This document shows, one piece after another, positions 1-10,722 of a DNA stretch of 64,000 nucleotides (position 1 is its first letter; every line of letters starts with the position of its first letter). Location of the stretch: positions 20,746,353 through 20,810,352 of the forward strand of contig CAXIPT010000001.1 of NCBI GenBank assembly GCA_964030475.1, read 5' to 3'. Origin of the DNA: Tethya wilhelma. Lineage: Eukaryota > Porifera > Demospongiae > Tethyida > Tethyidae. Position numbers and translations under genes: made by a program. Under the pieces are notes generated by a model. That model saw only the letters and a list, made by a program, of their open reading frames with translations. It was not told the origin of the DNA and made no database searches.

Positions 1-3000
1 GTACTTGTGAAACCACCCTTCCATAATATGTTACAAGTTTATCATTCTCACTAAATGTTTGTTGAATATGCTTACCTACTAAGTTCACTTCTGACTCCAT
101 ACCAGCTACTTCAGAATCAAGTTTAGCTTTATCTTTGTTCTGCTGACCAGCCTGTATTAGCTTTATTAGATTGTCTCGGAGCAAAGCTGAGTTGAATTGT
201 CCTGTGCCTTTCTTTGAAAAACTATACACACCTCTGTCCAGTGGATATTTTTGCTGAAGTAAAGTCTTTCGAAATTTTAATTGGATTTTCAAGGCTTGAC
301 GTTTTTTGGTTTCTGATTTAATTGGTTTTAGACCCATTTCAACATCTTGTACTGTTTGCCACAAGCCATACTGAATAATGTCTTCAGTTATTTTCTCTTT
401 TTCTGCTAAAGCTCTTTGCTCTGCTGCTTCTTTTTCTCTTTGTCGTTTCTCCTGTGCTTGGACTCGCATCTGTGCAATTGATGCTAAGCGCTCTTGAAAG
501 GTTTTTTTATGTACTGGTGCTAACTTTCTTGCTCTTTCCATCAGTTGTTTCACTTCTTCAGGGGACTTTGTAGCCATCCACTTCACTGTTTTGTTGTTAG
601 AAAAAAGAATATGTGCTTCCAAAGAAAGAAGAGTGGAATTAGGTTTTTCTCTCAGTAGTCTATCAAGTTGAGCAAAGTCACGTTCACTTACAGTGTTTGT
701 TTTCCTCACTGTAGTGGTTTCTGATCTCTTAGCTTCTGATGCAGAGGACTTCTGATCACTAATAACACTTTGAACTAATAATTCGAGTGACTTGAAGCAT
801 GAAAGGACCATTTGTTCTACTAAAGGGTCCAGTGTTGATGGGGTAACTAACTCAGCCCAAATGGAATCTTTGATTATTTCAATCTCTGGAAAAGGAATAT
901 GCTCTCCACTCATGAAGCCTTCAGCATTTTTGAAATCCTTCAAATATTTGTACAGCCTTTCGTAGCGGTTTTGCACTTCCAAAATGTGAATATCCGATTC
1001 CAAAATTCTCCATAGCGGGGTAGTGATGAATTTATCAATGAGACCTAATGTTTTACATCCAGCCAGATACAGATCATTACTTAGGTCTTCCAGGACTGCT
1101 TTTAGTAGTCTATTTGTAGTACCCCATACTTTTGTTAGAAAGTGTACCATATGTTTACGTAAATAGTACACACGAGCCCCATTTGCAAAAATTACATTGA
1201 ATCGATTTCCCTTGAAATGGACTAAAGGGTTTGAATCAATGCCTTCCCTCTTCAAATGTGTGCTGAATGGTAAAGAGCAACCAGATTTCTCATCTCCCCT
1301 TTTCTCGAATGCCTTGCAAGCTGTTCGTATCAATCTAACTGTTCCTGATTCTGCAGACTCATTTATGGTTGTTGTGGTGTGATGAGAATTTTCGAATAGT
1401 TTGAGTGTTTCTGATAAATGCTCTGCCATATTGACTACTAGATGCATGCCACAAAAGAACGGTTGTACATCTGTGTCATAGTCTGCTTTTCACTGTCAGT
1501 CAAACTCTCCCAGTTAGCTGTAACACTTGGAAGTACCTCAGCTCTGTATTCCATTAGCATAGAATTAAATGACTTCTGTACATTAGCTCGGTCTGACATT
1601 GTACTTTTGATCTTAGCAATGATGGTTTTTCCAATATCAGAAGAGCCCTCTTTGTGACCAGCTGTTTGTGATATTTCTTCCACAATATCTTGCAAAGTTA
1701 GGAGTGTAGCTTGAGCAGTTCCTGACTCAACCTCCTGCATATTATTAAATCAGTATAATAATTATTATATTAATAGTAAAATTAATAAGCAAGTTAATAC
1801 TGCAACCTATTAGTTAATAAGTAGTTGCAAGAATATTAATGCATGCATGCATTTATACACATGTATAATCATGCAGTATAGTGTATTATATCAATTTTAT
1901 ACCTGTAGACCAAGTGACAATGATCCCTCATCTGTGGTTACTTGATAACTGATGTATTTGTGTCCAAATTTTGTTGTGCCATCTGAGTGTAGTGTGTTGT
2001 AACAGTTTTCGTTGGAAGTGAGAACTTCAGCAAGCTGTAATTGAGCTAATGATCGGCTTTCTATCAGCATATCATTGATTACGGTCTTTTTTGGAATTCT
2101 GTCGCATTCCACATCTGCTAATTTAAATACAGCTCTGATCACAGGTTCTATCTGTCTAATGCCTACATTGCAAGATAGAAGTTCCATTATGCACATTCGA
2201 ACCCTGTCATTATATTTTCCATCATCATATGTACAAACCCTTCTGACTTCAGCATCTTTGAGCTGATCATTAAGGCTTGCATTGGCATCTAAAAGCTCTA
2301 GATTTCTTGCCTTTAGTTCCTGGTTTTCTCTTGCTAGCTTATCACAGAATTCACACTCATTTTCACCTGGAGTCAGTTGCTCTTGCAATGCTTTACTCTT
2401 GCTTTTATAGTATTTTATTTTTTCTTGAGCATTTTTAGAAGCTCTCTTTTGCACTCGTTTTACTTCCTTTTCAAGCACCTCAATGTTCTCTTTTTGTTCC
2501 AGTATCTTTCTGTCTTTTCGCTGTATTCGTCGTTTGACATTGTGAGGTTTATATTCTCTCAATTTGCCTTCAATCTCTTGAATCTTGGTTTGATTTTTTT
2601 CAAGCTCGTTCTCTTGTTCTGTGCACCTCTCTTGCAGTTGGAGGACTTCAGAAGCTAAATTCTGCGTGACACTTTGCGTGAATACAGACTGTGCTGGTTC
2701 AATTGGTTCTGGTCCAGGAGTTGTTTCTCCAGAAGCTGAACGGTGTCCTGGAGGAAAAAATTGCTCATTTAAAAGCTTGTTCAGTTGTTGTCTAGCTGAG
2801 GCCCTTTTCTGAAGAGATTGCTTCTTCACGTTGAGTGATAGAACTGCTTTTCGAAGAGTTTTCTCTGAGAGTGGTCCATATTCCGGCAAAAGTGTTTCTA
2901 TCCATTTGGTGTAAGTTTTCCATGGCAAATTTCCTGCCTTTTGTATAAGCAAGAGCTCAAGAATCAACCCCTTTTTGACGAATATACCAGTGGGAAGCTG

Positions 3001-3081
3001 AAATTCGGAGTCTATGTTAAAAAGCAAATTGGATGTTAGGTTAGCCTCTGTACAAAATACGTACTTCTCACTGAGATCCAT
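1..3081 (-). mobile_element. Two-exon transposon-like gene, copy A (C-terminus cut by window edge)
   Basis: Exon 1 runs from an ATG at 3081 to a GT donor after about 1905; exon 2 starts after an AG near 1735 and runs to the left window edge. The in-phase join reads GLQ|EVESGTAQ. The N-terminal half is mainly basic coiled coil (about residues 130-280) with a CEFC pair. It is followed by HSDGTTKFGHKY and, in exon 2, by TMSDRANVQKSFN and FCGMHLVVNMAEH. I recognise this as a multicopy uncharacterised protein family of cnidarian and sponge genomes. A second, partial copy and a fragment in this window support a mobile origin. The spaced Asp residues could belong to an RNase H-like transposase, but this is inference. 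Reading frame is lost near 1455 (between MYN and FFCGMH), so this copy looks dead, or the base call is wrong. Confidence 0.6.
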
Positions 3082-3099
3082 GAGACGTATTAATTTCAC

Positions 3100-4434
3100 A
3101 CAAGTCGATCCTGTTCAAAATTATCAGTGTACATGCATCTTATTAACAGTTACTAATTCTGCACCTGTATGCAATAATTCTATAGTCATAGTATAATTAT
3201 TATTGTAACACATGCATGCATGCATGATTAAATGCACCATTGGCAGCCACTGCATGTCTGACTGCATGGAGTTGTCTAGAGATGATTAGTCTGTGTAAAC
3301 ATGTATGCATAGCTAGAGTATACAAACTATACTTGATATCACAGGTGTGTTTTGCAGTAACTCCACAACAACACTCATAATACAATCTTGTGCTTAATTT
3401 GGTGTGCATGCATGCCTATTTACACAAGTATGAACCTAGTTATCCTCTTGTGACAGTCAAAATAAATGCCAGTAAGATTTAATGACAAATGCGCAACCCT
3501 TTCACTAAATTTTTTCAAATATAAAAGCATTTTGGGGTAAGTTTTTCTTGTGGAAAACCAGAATTTTGGTGATTCTTGACCAAAGCTGATGTAGAATTAT
3601 CACTATTGCACTTACAAACATTGAGTTTGAAATTTTTTGTTCAAAACTTACTTTAAGCAGCAAGAAACCTCAAGAATCCGATTCTTCACACTATTAGCAG
3701 TCTGCTGGTATGTAATATGTTATACTTTTCTTGTTTTTTACCGTGCAAACAATGGTTCAACTGAGTACTGTCAATTGACCAAGATTTAAATTTGAATTTG
3801 GCGCGCAAAATTCGCACGTGCGCATTGCACTTCCGGAATCGCTACTAAGAGCAACAAGAGCGATTCTTTCTTATCTTCCCGGGCCCATACTCACTGTACA
3901 AAGTTGTCCTCCAAGATGGCTAATACAACTGCCCATCTCTTGTCCTCCAACGTGCATGGCTTATCTCCATATACTCGAAATTTTCTCTGTATATTGTTTG
4001 TAATTTTATTTTTTGAGCATGTGATGCTTGTACGTGCAACGGGTCTATAGTTCCGAACTTTCATGGTACAAAATGTTCACTGTCTTGAGAGTATCACCCA
4101 TTAACAAATTTTTGTGAATCACAATTTGTAGATAGTGCCCACTATGTAGTTTCTAAGTGTTAATTGTGAGAAAATAGAGCCATGGTACTGGTGCTATTCA
4201 TTGCAATTTCACTAATTCATCAGTGGTAGAATAATTTTGTTTTGCAATGTTTCAATCATCTTTGCTTTTCATTTGTGCCTAATGAAAATCAGGAAAGCTG
4301 ATCAAAATGTTGCAAAACAAAGTATTTTAAAATTTTGTTGTAGATGGTTAAAGAGTGGATCCAAGCAGGGAAGGCCTGGTTTCAAGGCTAGGTTGTAATC
4401 TACCGTCAGGAGCTTATGAGCATTGTGAAGCAAT
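3100..4434. other. Non-coding interval
   Basis: AT-rich sequence with short ATGC runs near 3215-3230 and no convincing gene. From about 4054 it resembles 5745-6030 (shared block around GTTCCGAACTTTCATGG), so it is the flank of a repeated LRR-exon unit. Confidence 0.5.
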
Positions 4435-4675
4435 GCCGTATAGTTGGAAATAAAACCGGGTTTGCTCCGCAGAATGTACGTATAATAAAAATATTGACAA
4501 AATTTGACGATTTGCACCTGCGCATAGTACATGCATATACAACGGCCAAAATATTGGCGGATTTAAATTTGACCATTTGGACTTTGACCGTCAAACCATC
4601 AAACCGTCAAACTGTCAAATTAAAATCTCCATCAATATTCCATCAATATTCCATCAATATTTCCGGCTATATGGT
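4435..4675. mobile_element. MITE, family 2, copy 1
   Basis: The left end (CCGTATAGTTGGAAATA) and the reverse complement of the right end (ACCATATAGCCGGAAATA) form imperfect terminal inverted repeats. The interior is rich in AAATTTGAC and CCATCAATATT repeats and resembles 26344-26534. No coding capacity is visible. Confidence 0.55.
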
Positions 4676-4794
4676 ATTTCCTGAAAATAGTTTGTTGTTG
4701 ATCACACTTTGTCAGTGGATCTCTCCATGATTGCATTTCTGCTACTGATCAATAAGTATTTTGTTATGATTGTGTACTCCTGTCTTTCACACAG

Positions 4795-4878
4795 ACTCTC
4801 AGAGAACAACATTGGAGATGCTCCTGCTGAAGCCCTTGCTAGTATTCTTCCCCAGTGTAACAGACTGCAACATCTGGA
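4795..4878 (+). CDS. LRR exon (NLR-type), isolated
   Basis: An 84-nt exon between CACACAG and GTAAGT encodes one 28-residue ribonuclease-inhibitor-type leucine-rich repeat (LSENNIGDAPAEALASIL). One repeat per phase-conserved exon is the usual architecture of NLR sensor LRR tails. No NACHT, TIR or CARD exon is visible nearby, so this is part of a longer gene or a relic. Confidence 0.65.
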
Positions 4879-5152
4879 GTAAGTCTCATTGATTACCTCC
4901 TACCATACATTTCATGGCACATAAATTGAAAATACTCAACAATTGTCACTAAATTTTATTTGGACAATTTTGAGGTTGTGATCACAAAAAAAAAAGAAGA
5001 GCAGCAAACTAGCAAACTATTGTGCCACAATAATTTGGATTTGTACATTAATAATGTAATACCCAACACCACTGTTACAAGGTAGGAGTGTGGGGAGGGT
5101 TAGGTTCATTGTCGAGTAAAGTCAGTAAACGGGAAATAACTGTAGCATGATG

Positions 5153-5293
5153 TACTGTAGATTGGAAATTTTCGCTGTTAAAAAAATTTCACCATGTGCA
5201 TGAGTGACAAAAATTATAAACATTTGACGATCTTTACTAAATTGGTCGATGTGACGAAAATTTAATTTGGCGAAAATTTCCCGATCTACAGTA
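5153..5293. mobile_element. MITE, family 1, copy 1
   Basis: The left end TACTGTAGATTGGAAATTTT and the reverse complement of the right end TACTGTAGATCGGGAAATTT are near-perfect terminal inverted repeats about 24 nt long. The element is about 141 bp and non-coding. It shares ends with 24827-25014. Confidence 0.75.
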
Positions 5294-5491
5294 GTACATA
5301 TTGTGTACATTGTTGCTATTTTGTATAATATGTAATGCTGCAATAGTTAATTTCATATTTCGATGATTACAGAAATAAGTTTGTTGACTCGTAATCAATT
5401 GAATCAGAGAAGGCTTGTGTTCAGAGACTCAACCTCTCTGTCCTCAATTATCATCAGATCATGTATTTGTGTACTCCTATTCTTCACACAG

Positions 5492-5575
5492 TCTCTCAGA
5501 GAACAACATTGGAGCTGCTGGTGCTAAAGCCCTTGCTAGTGTTCTTCCCCAGTGTAAAAGCCTGCAGCATCTGAA
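5492..5575 (+). CDS. LRR exon (NLR-type), isolated
   Basis: An 84-nt exon flanked by CACACAG and GTAAG encodes LSENNIGAAGAKALASVL and the rest of one LRR. It is nearly identical to the exon at 4795 and lies in the same orientation. The inverted copy at 10635-10718 matches this exon and its downstream intron best. Confidence 0.65.
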
Positions 5576-6171
5576 GTAAGTTTCTTCTGATTACCTCCAA
5601 AATATCATAGTACAAAATCAGTATTATAAACAATCATTATTGTTTTCTTTGCATGCAAGCATATAATTATGGGAGTTTTAAGTGTGGGAAAGGATTGCTT
5701 TATTAATCAATGGGGATAAGAGACCTTATGCAATTACAGTTCCGAACTTTCATGGTACAAAATATTCATTGTCTTCAGGGCATCAATCACCAGCCCCGGG
5801 CATTAAAACTAGATTTTGTGAATCCGACAATTTCTAGATAATGCCCACTATGTAGTTATGTTAATTTTGAGAAAATAGATCAAGTCATGGTACTGGTGCT
5901 ATTCATTGTAATTCACCAGTGTTAGAGTAATTTTGTTTTGCAACATTTCAATCATCTTTGCTTTTCATTTGTGCCTAATGAAATCAGGAAATTTAAGCTA
6001 GCTGATCAAACTGTTGCAAAGCAAAATACCGTAATTTGCGATTTTTTCGTCGCGAAAAAATTCGCATAAAATAATTTCGGGCTAAAATAATTTCGGACAG
6101 ATCTAATTAGACGAAAATATTTTATGGTGACAAACGAGTCCAGTGTAAGCTAAGCGAGAAAGAGAGAGATC

Positions 6172-6537
6172 ATGGAGCTAGAGCTGCCCTGCTGCGTTAG
6201 AGGTTATCATGTATACAAAACTACCTGGACAGCTATAGTAGGAGAAGAACTCGCATGTAGGAGAGAGCCAACCAACAGTGCTGATAGATATGCCGTGGCA
6301 GTATTCAAGGAGGAAACAGTTATTGGACACTTGCCACGAAAGATATCCAAACTTTGCTCACTTTTTTTGAGAAGAGGTGGCTCTATACGCTGTAGAGTGA
6401 CTGGTACCAGGCACTATTCTAGCGATCTACCACAAGGAGGACTCGAGATACCCTGCTTTTTGTTGTTAATGGCTGACAAGAAAGAAATTTTGAAACTGAA
6501 GAAGCCTCTTAAAGGAAAACAATCCATTACGGATTAA
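6172..6537 (+). CDS. Small HIRAN-domain protein
   Basis: This single-exon ORF of 121 residues is almost entirely one HIRAN-like domain. Visible features are an N-terminal RGYHVYK, then GEELACRREPTNSADRYAVAVF, whose REPxNxxDxxAVAV core is the HIRAN signature, and GHLPRKIS. A Cys/Arg-rich stretch follows (RRGGSIRCRVTG). In HLTF/Rad5 helicases HIRAN binds single-stranded DNA 3' ends; here the domain stands alone with a basic tail (LKLKKPLKGK). It lies tail to tail with a transposase, suggesting an accessory DNA-binding protein of the same transposon. That role is inference; the domain call rests on motif recall. Confidence 0.6.
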   Translation: MELELPCCVRGYHVYKTTWTAIVGEELACRREPTNSADRYAVAVFKEETVIGHLPRKISKLCSLFLRRGGSIRCRVTGTRHYSSDLPQGGLEIPCFLLLMADKKEILKLKKPLKGKQSITD

Positions 6538-6602
6538 TATACTGTCTTTTCACACCTTCAAACAAGTTACAATATGCAATGTAATGATTATTTAAACATG
6601 TA

Positions 6603-7866
6603 TTAATCACTGAGATCTATTAAGTCTACATCAGTATCACATTCATCTTGTGAAAGTACATCCGATTCATCGTCATCTTCACCGGAAACTACTTCCTCGA
6701 TGCCATTGAGAGCACTTGCAATTCCAGGACGGTGGAACCCACTCACAATGAATTGTGGGTTGTCGGCTATGTACTCTGCCATCTCCACCAGCCAGTGTGC
6801 ACTCAGTTCCTTGACAACAGCCATACTTAAGTCAATGGGTACGATCTCAGCTGACTCAATATCAGACACACCTTGAAGCTGGCTCATTACTTTATCACTG
6901 TACCAACTTTCAAATTTTCGCTTCAAAAAATCTTTTGCAGGCTTGTTTACAGCAACATCCATTGGTTGTAGCAAATCAGTTGTGTTGGGTGGAAGTAGAC
7001 AAACCTGGATATTGTTGGCTTCAAGGAGCTCATTGATTGCTGGTGTCACTTGTCCTTTGAAATTGTCCATGATGACAAGGGCGGCCTGTTCTGGATCTCC
7101 CAAGGACTCTCATGTTGTCTCGACATATGGAACAATTATATGGATGATGTATTCCAGCATTGTTTGCTCTGTTGACCAATGCTTGGGAGAGTGGGTCACA
7201 TGCCAATCACAAGGAAATTGGAAGTGAGGATGGCACCGAGCAGTCTTGCCCTTGTAGATCAGCTGCAGTGGCAGAAAATCACCAGTAAGACTTCCACAGA
7301 AAACAGCAGTAATTTGTCGTTTGTCATTGGCTCCGGAGATTTCAACTCGTTTTGATCCCTCTCTATCCATCGTCCATGTTGATGCTGGAACAAGATGAAT
7401 CCCTGTCTGGTCCCAATTCAGAATCATTTCAGGGGCGATCTCTTCCATTGTAGCTACAGCTACCACATCGTCAAGGAAGGAGTCTTTGAGGGCTTGAAAA
7501 TCATCTGTGGTTTGTTTGCTTTTTGCTGTGGTAGCTTTCCTTTTCACAAACTTCATTCGGCCCAGTAAGTGGTATGCCCACTCTCGGCTGAACTTGATAT
7601 GGCCTCCAAATTCAGCAAGTTGTCGTTGGTCAACAGTCATCACGATCCCTCTTGCAGCAGCTACAGCAACAGATGCTGTAATTATTCCTCCTTGACTTCT
7701 AATCTTCTTCAGATATAGCTGTAGCTGTTCATCCATCTTGTTTTCCAAAAGCAAAGGTCGGCCACGTTTCTTGGGAGGTAGCTCGGCTATTTCATCATCT
7801 GATGAATCAGCACTCCGTTTCTCATTCAGACACTTTAAATATGCTAACTTAATCTCTCCAGGATTG
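6603..7866 (-). pseudogene. pogo/jerky-type DDE_1 transposase, one nonsense codon
   Basis: Reading leftward, the frame carries KKRGRPLLL (AT-hook-like), a helical segment rich in GGIITASVAVAAARG, then the DDE core. The catalytic Asp residues are in NWDQT, VIMDNFKG and LLQPMD, typical of the DDE superfamily endonuclease (pogo/Tigger/jerky) family. The C-terminus is an acidic tail (GEDDDESDVLSQDECDTD). The same frame is interrupted once by TGA near 7110-7112 between VETT and ESLGDPE; a CGA-to-TGA change would explain it. The 5' end opens at YNPGE next to a TAG, so the DNA-binding N-terminus is lost. Close relatives are abundant in sponge and cnidarian genomes. Confidence 0.8.
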
Positions 7867-8036
7867 TAACTCTGCTACTGATCAACGCTAGCTTTATTGT
7901 AGCAGTAGGTGCATGGATCAAAGTGTTTTACTATAAAGTTAGCTTCTTAAAGCCCACGCAAGTGTAAAGTCATAGTTTTAAATGAAATATCTCAAAATTT
8001 TTGTTATGATTATGTTCTTCGGTCCTTCACACACAG

Positions 8037-8120
8037 TCTCAATTGCAACAACATTGGAGCTGCTGGTGCTGAAGCCCTTGCTAGTGTTCTTCCCCAGTGT
8101 ACAAGTCTGGAGACACTGAG
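8037..8120 (+). CDS. LRR exon (NLR-type), isolated
   Basis: An 84-nt exon between ACACACAG and GTGAGT encodes LNCNNIGAAGAEALASVL and the rest of one LRR. Its orientation matches the exons at 4795 and 5492, so all three could belong to one gene into whose intron the transposon at 6027-7870 inserted. Confidence 0.6.
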
Positions 8121-8148
8121 GTGAGTTGAGGCTATAGCCTGTGTTAAA

Positions 8149-8275
8149 ATCATACGTACGGTAGTACGTATAGTAGGAATGGGCCCAATGTCCCATAGAC
8201 ACAATCATACGTACGGTAGTACGTATAGTAGGAATGGGCCGACTGTCCCATAGACACAATACAAAATATTTATCA
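8149..8275. repeat. 65-bp tandem repeat, two copies
   Basis: Two near-identical copies, each starting ATCATACGTACGGTAGTACG and ending near CCCATAGACAC, lie directly downstream of the LRR exon. The GTACGGTAGTAC core is palindromic. A related fragment (AATGGGCC with TACTACCGTA) occurs near 11170-11220. Confidence 0.6.
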
Positions 8276-8447
8276 CCATAAAAATCTAACAACACAAAGT
8301 AGAGGCTTCAAACTTGCTCAGAGGCTCTCCTTGACAGAAAACCAGCTGCATGGAAGGCTTAAACTTTGCCAAAACTTTTCTGATCACTCGTAGAGAGAGC
8401 GCTTGCGAGAAGCCACACTAGTGCAATTTTGTTCTCCTAACTTACTT

Positions 8448-8811
8448 NNNNNNNNNNNNNNNNNNNNNNNNNNNNNNNNNNNNNNNNNNNNNNNNNNNNN
8501 NNNNNNNNNNNNNNNNNNNNNNNNNNNNNNNNNNNNNNNNNNNNNNNNNNNNNNNNNNNNNNNNNNNNNNNNNNNNNNNNNNNNNNNNNNNNNNNNNNNN
8601 NNNNNNNNNNNNNNNNNNNNNNNNNNNNNNNNNNNNNNNNNNNNNNNNNNNNNNNNNNNNNNNNNNNNNNNNNNNNNNNNNNNNNNNNNNNNNNNNNNNN
8701 NNNNNNNNNNNNNNNNNNNNNNNNNNNNNNNNNNNNNNNNNNNNNNNNNNNNNNNNNNNNNNNNNNNNNNNNNNNNNNNNNNNNNNNNNNNNNNNNNNNN
8801 NNNNNNNNNNN
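8448..8811. other. Assembly gap (364 N)
   Basis: Unsequenced. The flanking 8276-9411 is AT-rich with no recognisable gene. Confidence 1.
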
Positions 8812-9417
8812 GAGTGACCGTCCACTTCAAATGTATCATCTGAAGCGAAATTTCATGCCGAGTACAATGGTACCAGCCTCGATAGCTGAAAACAATCAGA
8901 GCATTAGTTATTTGCTAATAAATGGGTCAATGTCATTGAAAAATGGTCAATTTCAGAGGCTTATAAGTGAGAAACCATACAACATATGATACCCAAATTA
9001 GTTGTGGTTTAATAACTTGTGGTAAGGTATGTATATCTCAAGTTTTGTTGAATTCTGTGAGGGTGCTCATTTTTTCGTGTTGATTTGGCATGGAATTACC
9101 CATACATAGATATGTGGAAAAAACTAATATTGTACAAAAAAATTAATAGTCATGAAGTACGTACATAATAATTAATAATATTATAACAATAATTGTTTTA
9201 GTTTTGTGTCTAATCACAGGCTGACAGCAATAATAGTTACAAGAAAATAATACTGAGCTACATAATTATATTAGAATTCATGATAGAGGAAATTAAGGCC
9301 TAGAAATTAATGATCAAGGCTATAACAGGATAGAAAAAGTGCATAGTTGTTATAGTACATCAGATCCAGTTTTGTAAATTAGATTAGTTAATTAATTATA
9401 TTAGACAAGGTATGTAN

Positions 9418-10400
9418 GGTGTGTATAGTTTTTCAAAGAAAGGCACAGGACAATTCAATTCAGCTTTGCTCCGAGACAATCTAATAAAGCTAATACAGGC
9501 TGGTCAGCAGAACAAAGATAAAGCTAAACTTGACTCTGAAGTAGCTGGTATGGAGTCAGAAGTGAACTTAGTAGGTAAGCATATTCAACAAACATTTAGT
9601 GAGAATGATAAACTTGTAACATATTATGGAAGGGTGGTTTCACAAGTACCAGGATTTCCAGAATGGTTCAATGTCGTTTATGATGATGAAGACCATACTG
9701 TGTACACTTATAAACTTTTTGATGACTTCATAGCAGGAGATTTGAAAATTATGTGTTGATTGATGAGATTTTTAATAACGGTTTTAATATTCTCAGTTTA
9801 TTTTTATTTATAGTCATTTTTAATAAAGTTTCATGTTTTCAATGTAGCTACATACAACTCAGGCATAAGTGTTTGGTTGGGAAAACAGTTAATTCATACA
9901 ATTGCAGTACTGAAGTAGACTCCCATACAAGCAGAAAGTTAATCAACTTGACATAGCCTGAAATTTTAATACTCTACTGACTCTGATGTGTTAAGTTTAG
10001 CTTAGGCTAGCTATTTGTACAAAATACTTGTTATTTAGAATCTCTTGTCCTCTTTACCAGCGTCAGTTCTGTAGCTGAAAGTACTCTTCATACTTCGAGA
10101 AAGATTTTGGTCCAACTTCCATCATTTTTGGTAAAGGTATTCCCAAGTTATGCTGACTTTAACATCATACCGGAAATAGTACCACACTTTCTATTTAAAA
10201 GTGTGCAGAAAAAATGTTTCAAGTTGTGCATGCACTGTTCACTGTATCTCGAGATTTACAGAACCAATTTTGATGGAACAAACGCCATTCTACTCAGAAA
10301 TTACCGGAGAAAAAGAATATCAAGACAACCAAGATCTAGCATACTTTAAAAATTATTGCCCGGAATCGCTACTCTTAGCCCAGTCTGTTGTAACTTCTAA
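9418..10400 (+). mobile_element. Transposon-like gene, C-terminal fragment plus 3' flank (copy C)
   Basis: From a single N at 9417 the plus strand encodes the same C-terminal region as the element at 1-3081 (VYSFSKKGTGQFNSALLRDN, then TYKLFDDFIAGDLKI and a stop near 9757). The following 600 bp, including a short frame with TEPILMEQTPFYSEITGEKE, is an inverted near-copy of 13440-14035. The 5' part is missing. Confidence 0.6.
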
Positions 10401-10519
10401 CCTAGAAATTTAGTATAGACTAATAGTTAGACAAAACATACTGAAAATCAGAACTTTTGCAGCAGCTGCTATGAAGATCGTGACTTTTTTTAAATGTCAT
10501 GTGACCTGTGACGTCACGT

Positions 10520-10722
10520 GCAACAGGTCTATAATTAAAACAATCCTTTCCCACACTTAAAACTCCCATACATGCAAAGAAAACAATAATGAAATTAACT
10601 TTATAGTACTGATCAGTAACCAGAAGAAACTTACTTCAGATGCTGCAGGCTTTTACACTGGGGGAGAACACTAGCAAGGGCTTCAGCACCAGCAGCTCCA
10701 ATGTTGTTCAGTGAGAGGCTGT
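10520..10722 (-). repeat. Inverted LRR-unit segment
   Basis: The reverse complement closely matches about 5490-5720: the LRR exon plus the following intron, including the AGTGTGGGAAAGGATTG block. The segment stops abruptly at a single N (10723), so it may be a misjoined contig. Confidence 0.6.
10635..10718 (-). CDS. LRR exon (NLR-type), inverted copy
   Basis: An 84-nt exon on the minus strand, flanked by ACAG (starting next to the single N) and GTAAG, encodes LTEQHWSC in the wrong frame but LRR residues NNIGAAGAEALASVLPQ in the conserved frame. Same type as the exons at 4795, 5492 and 8037. Confidence 0.55.

Larger units (their letters stand above)
6027..7870. mobile_element. DNA transposon with HIRAN ORF and pogo/jerky-type transposase
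   Basis: The left end starts TACCGTAATTTGCGATTTTT, like the TACYGTA ends of the MITEs in this window. Inside are two convergent ORFs: a HIRAN-domain protein (plus) and a DDE transposase (minus), their stops about 65 bp apart. I could not find a matching right terminal inverted repeat near 7870-7990, so the element is probably 5'-truncated on the transposase side. It sits between LRR exons at 5492 and 8037. Confidence 0.55.

Noticed and set aside
3082..3099. Start of the transposon-like gene at the GTG upstream of MDLSEKYV
   Set aside because: GTG is not a normal eukaryotic start; the ATG at 3081 is preferred.
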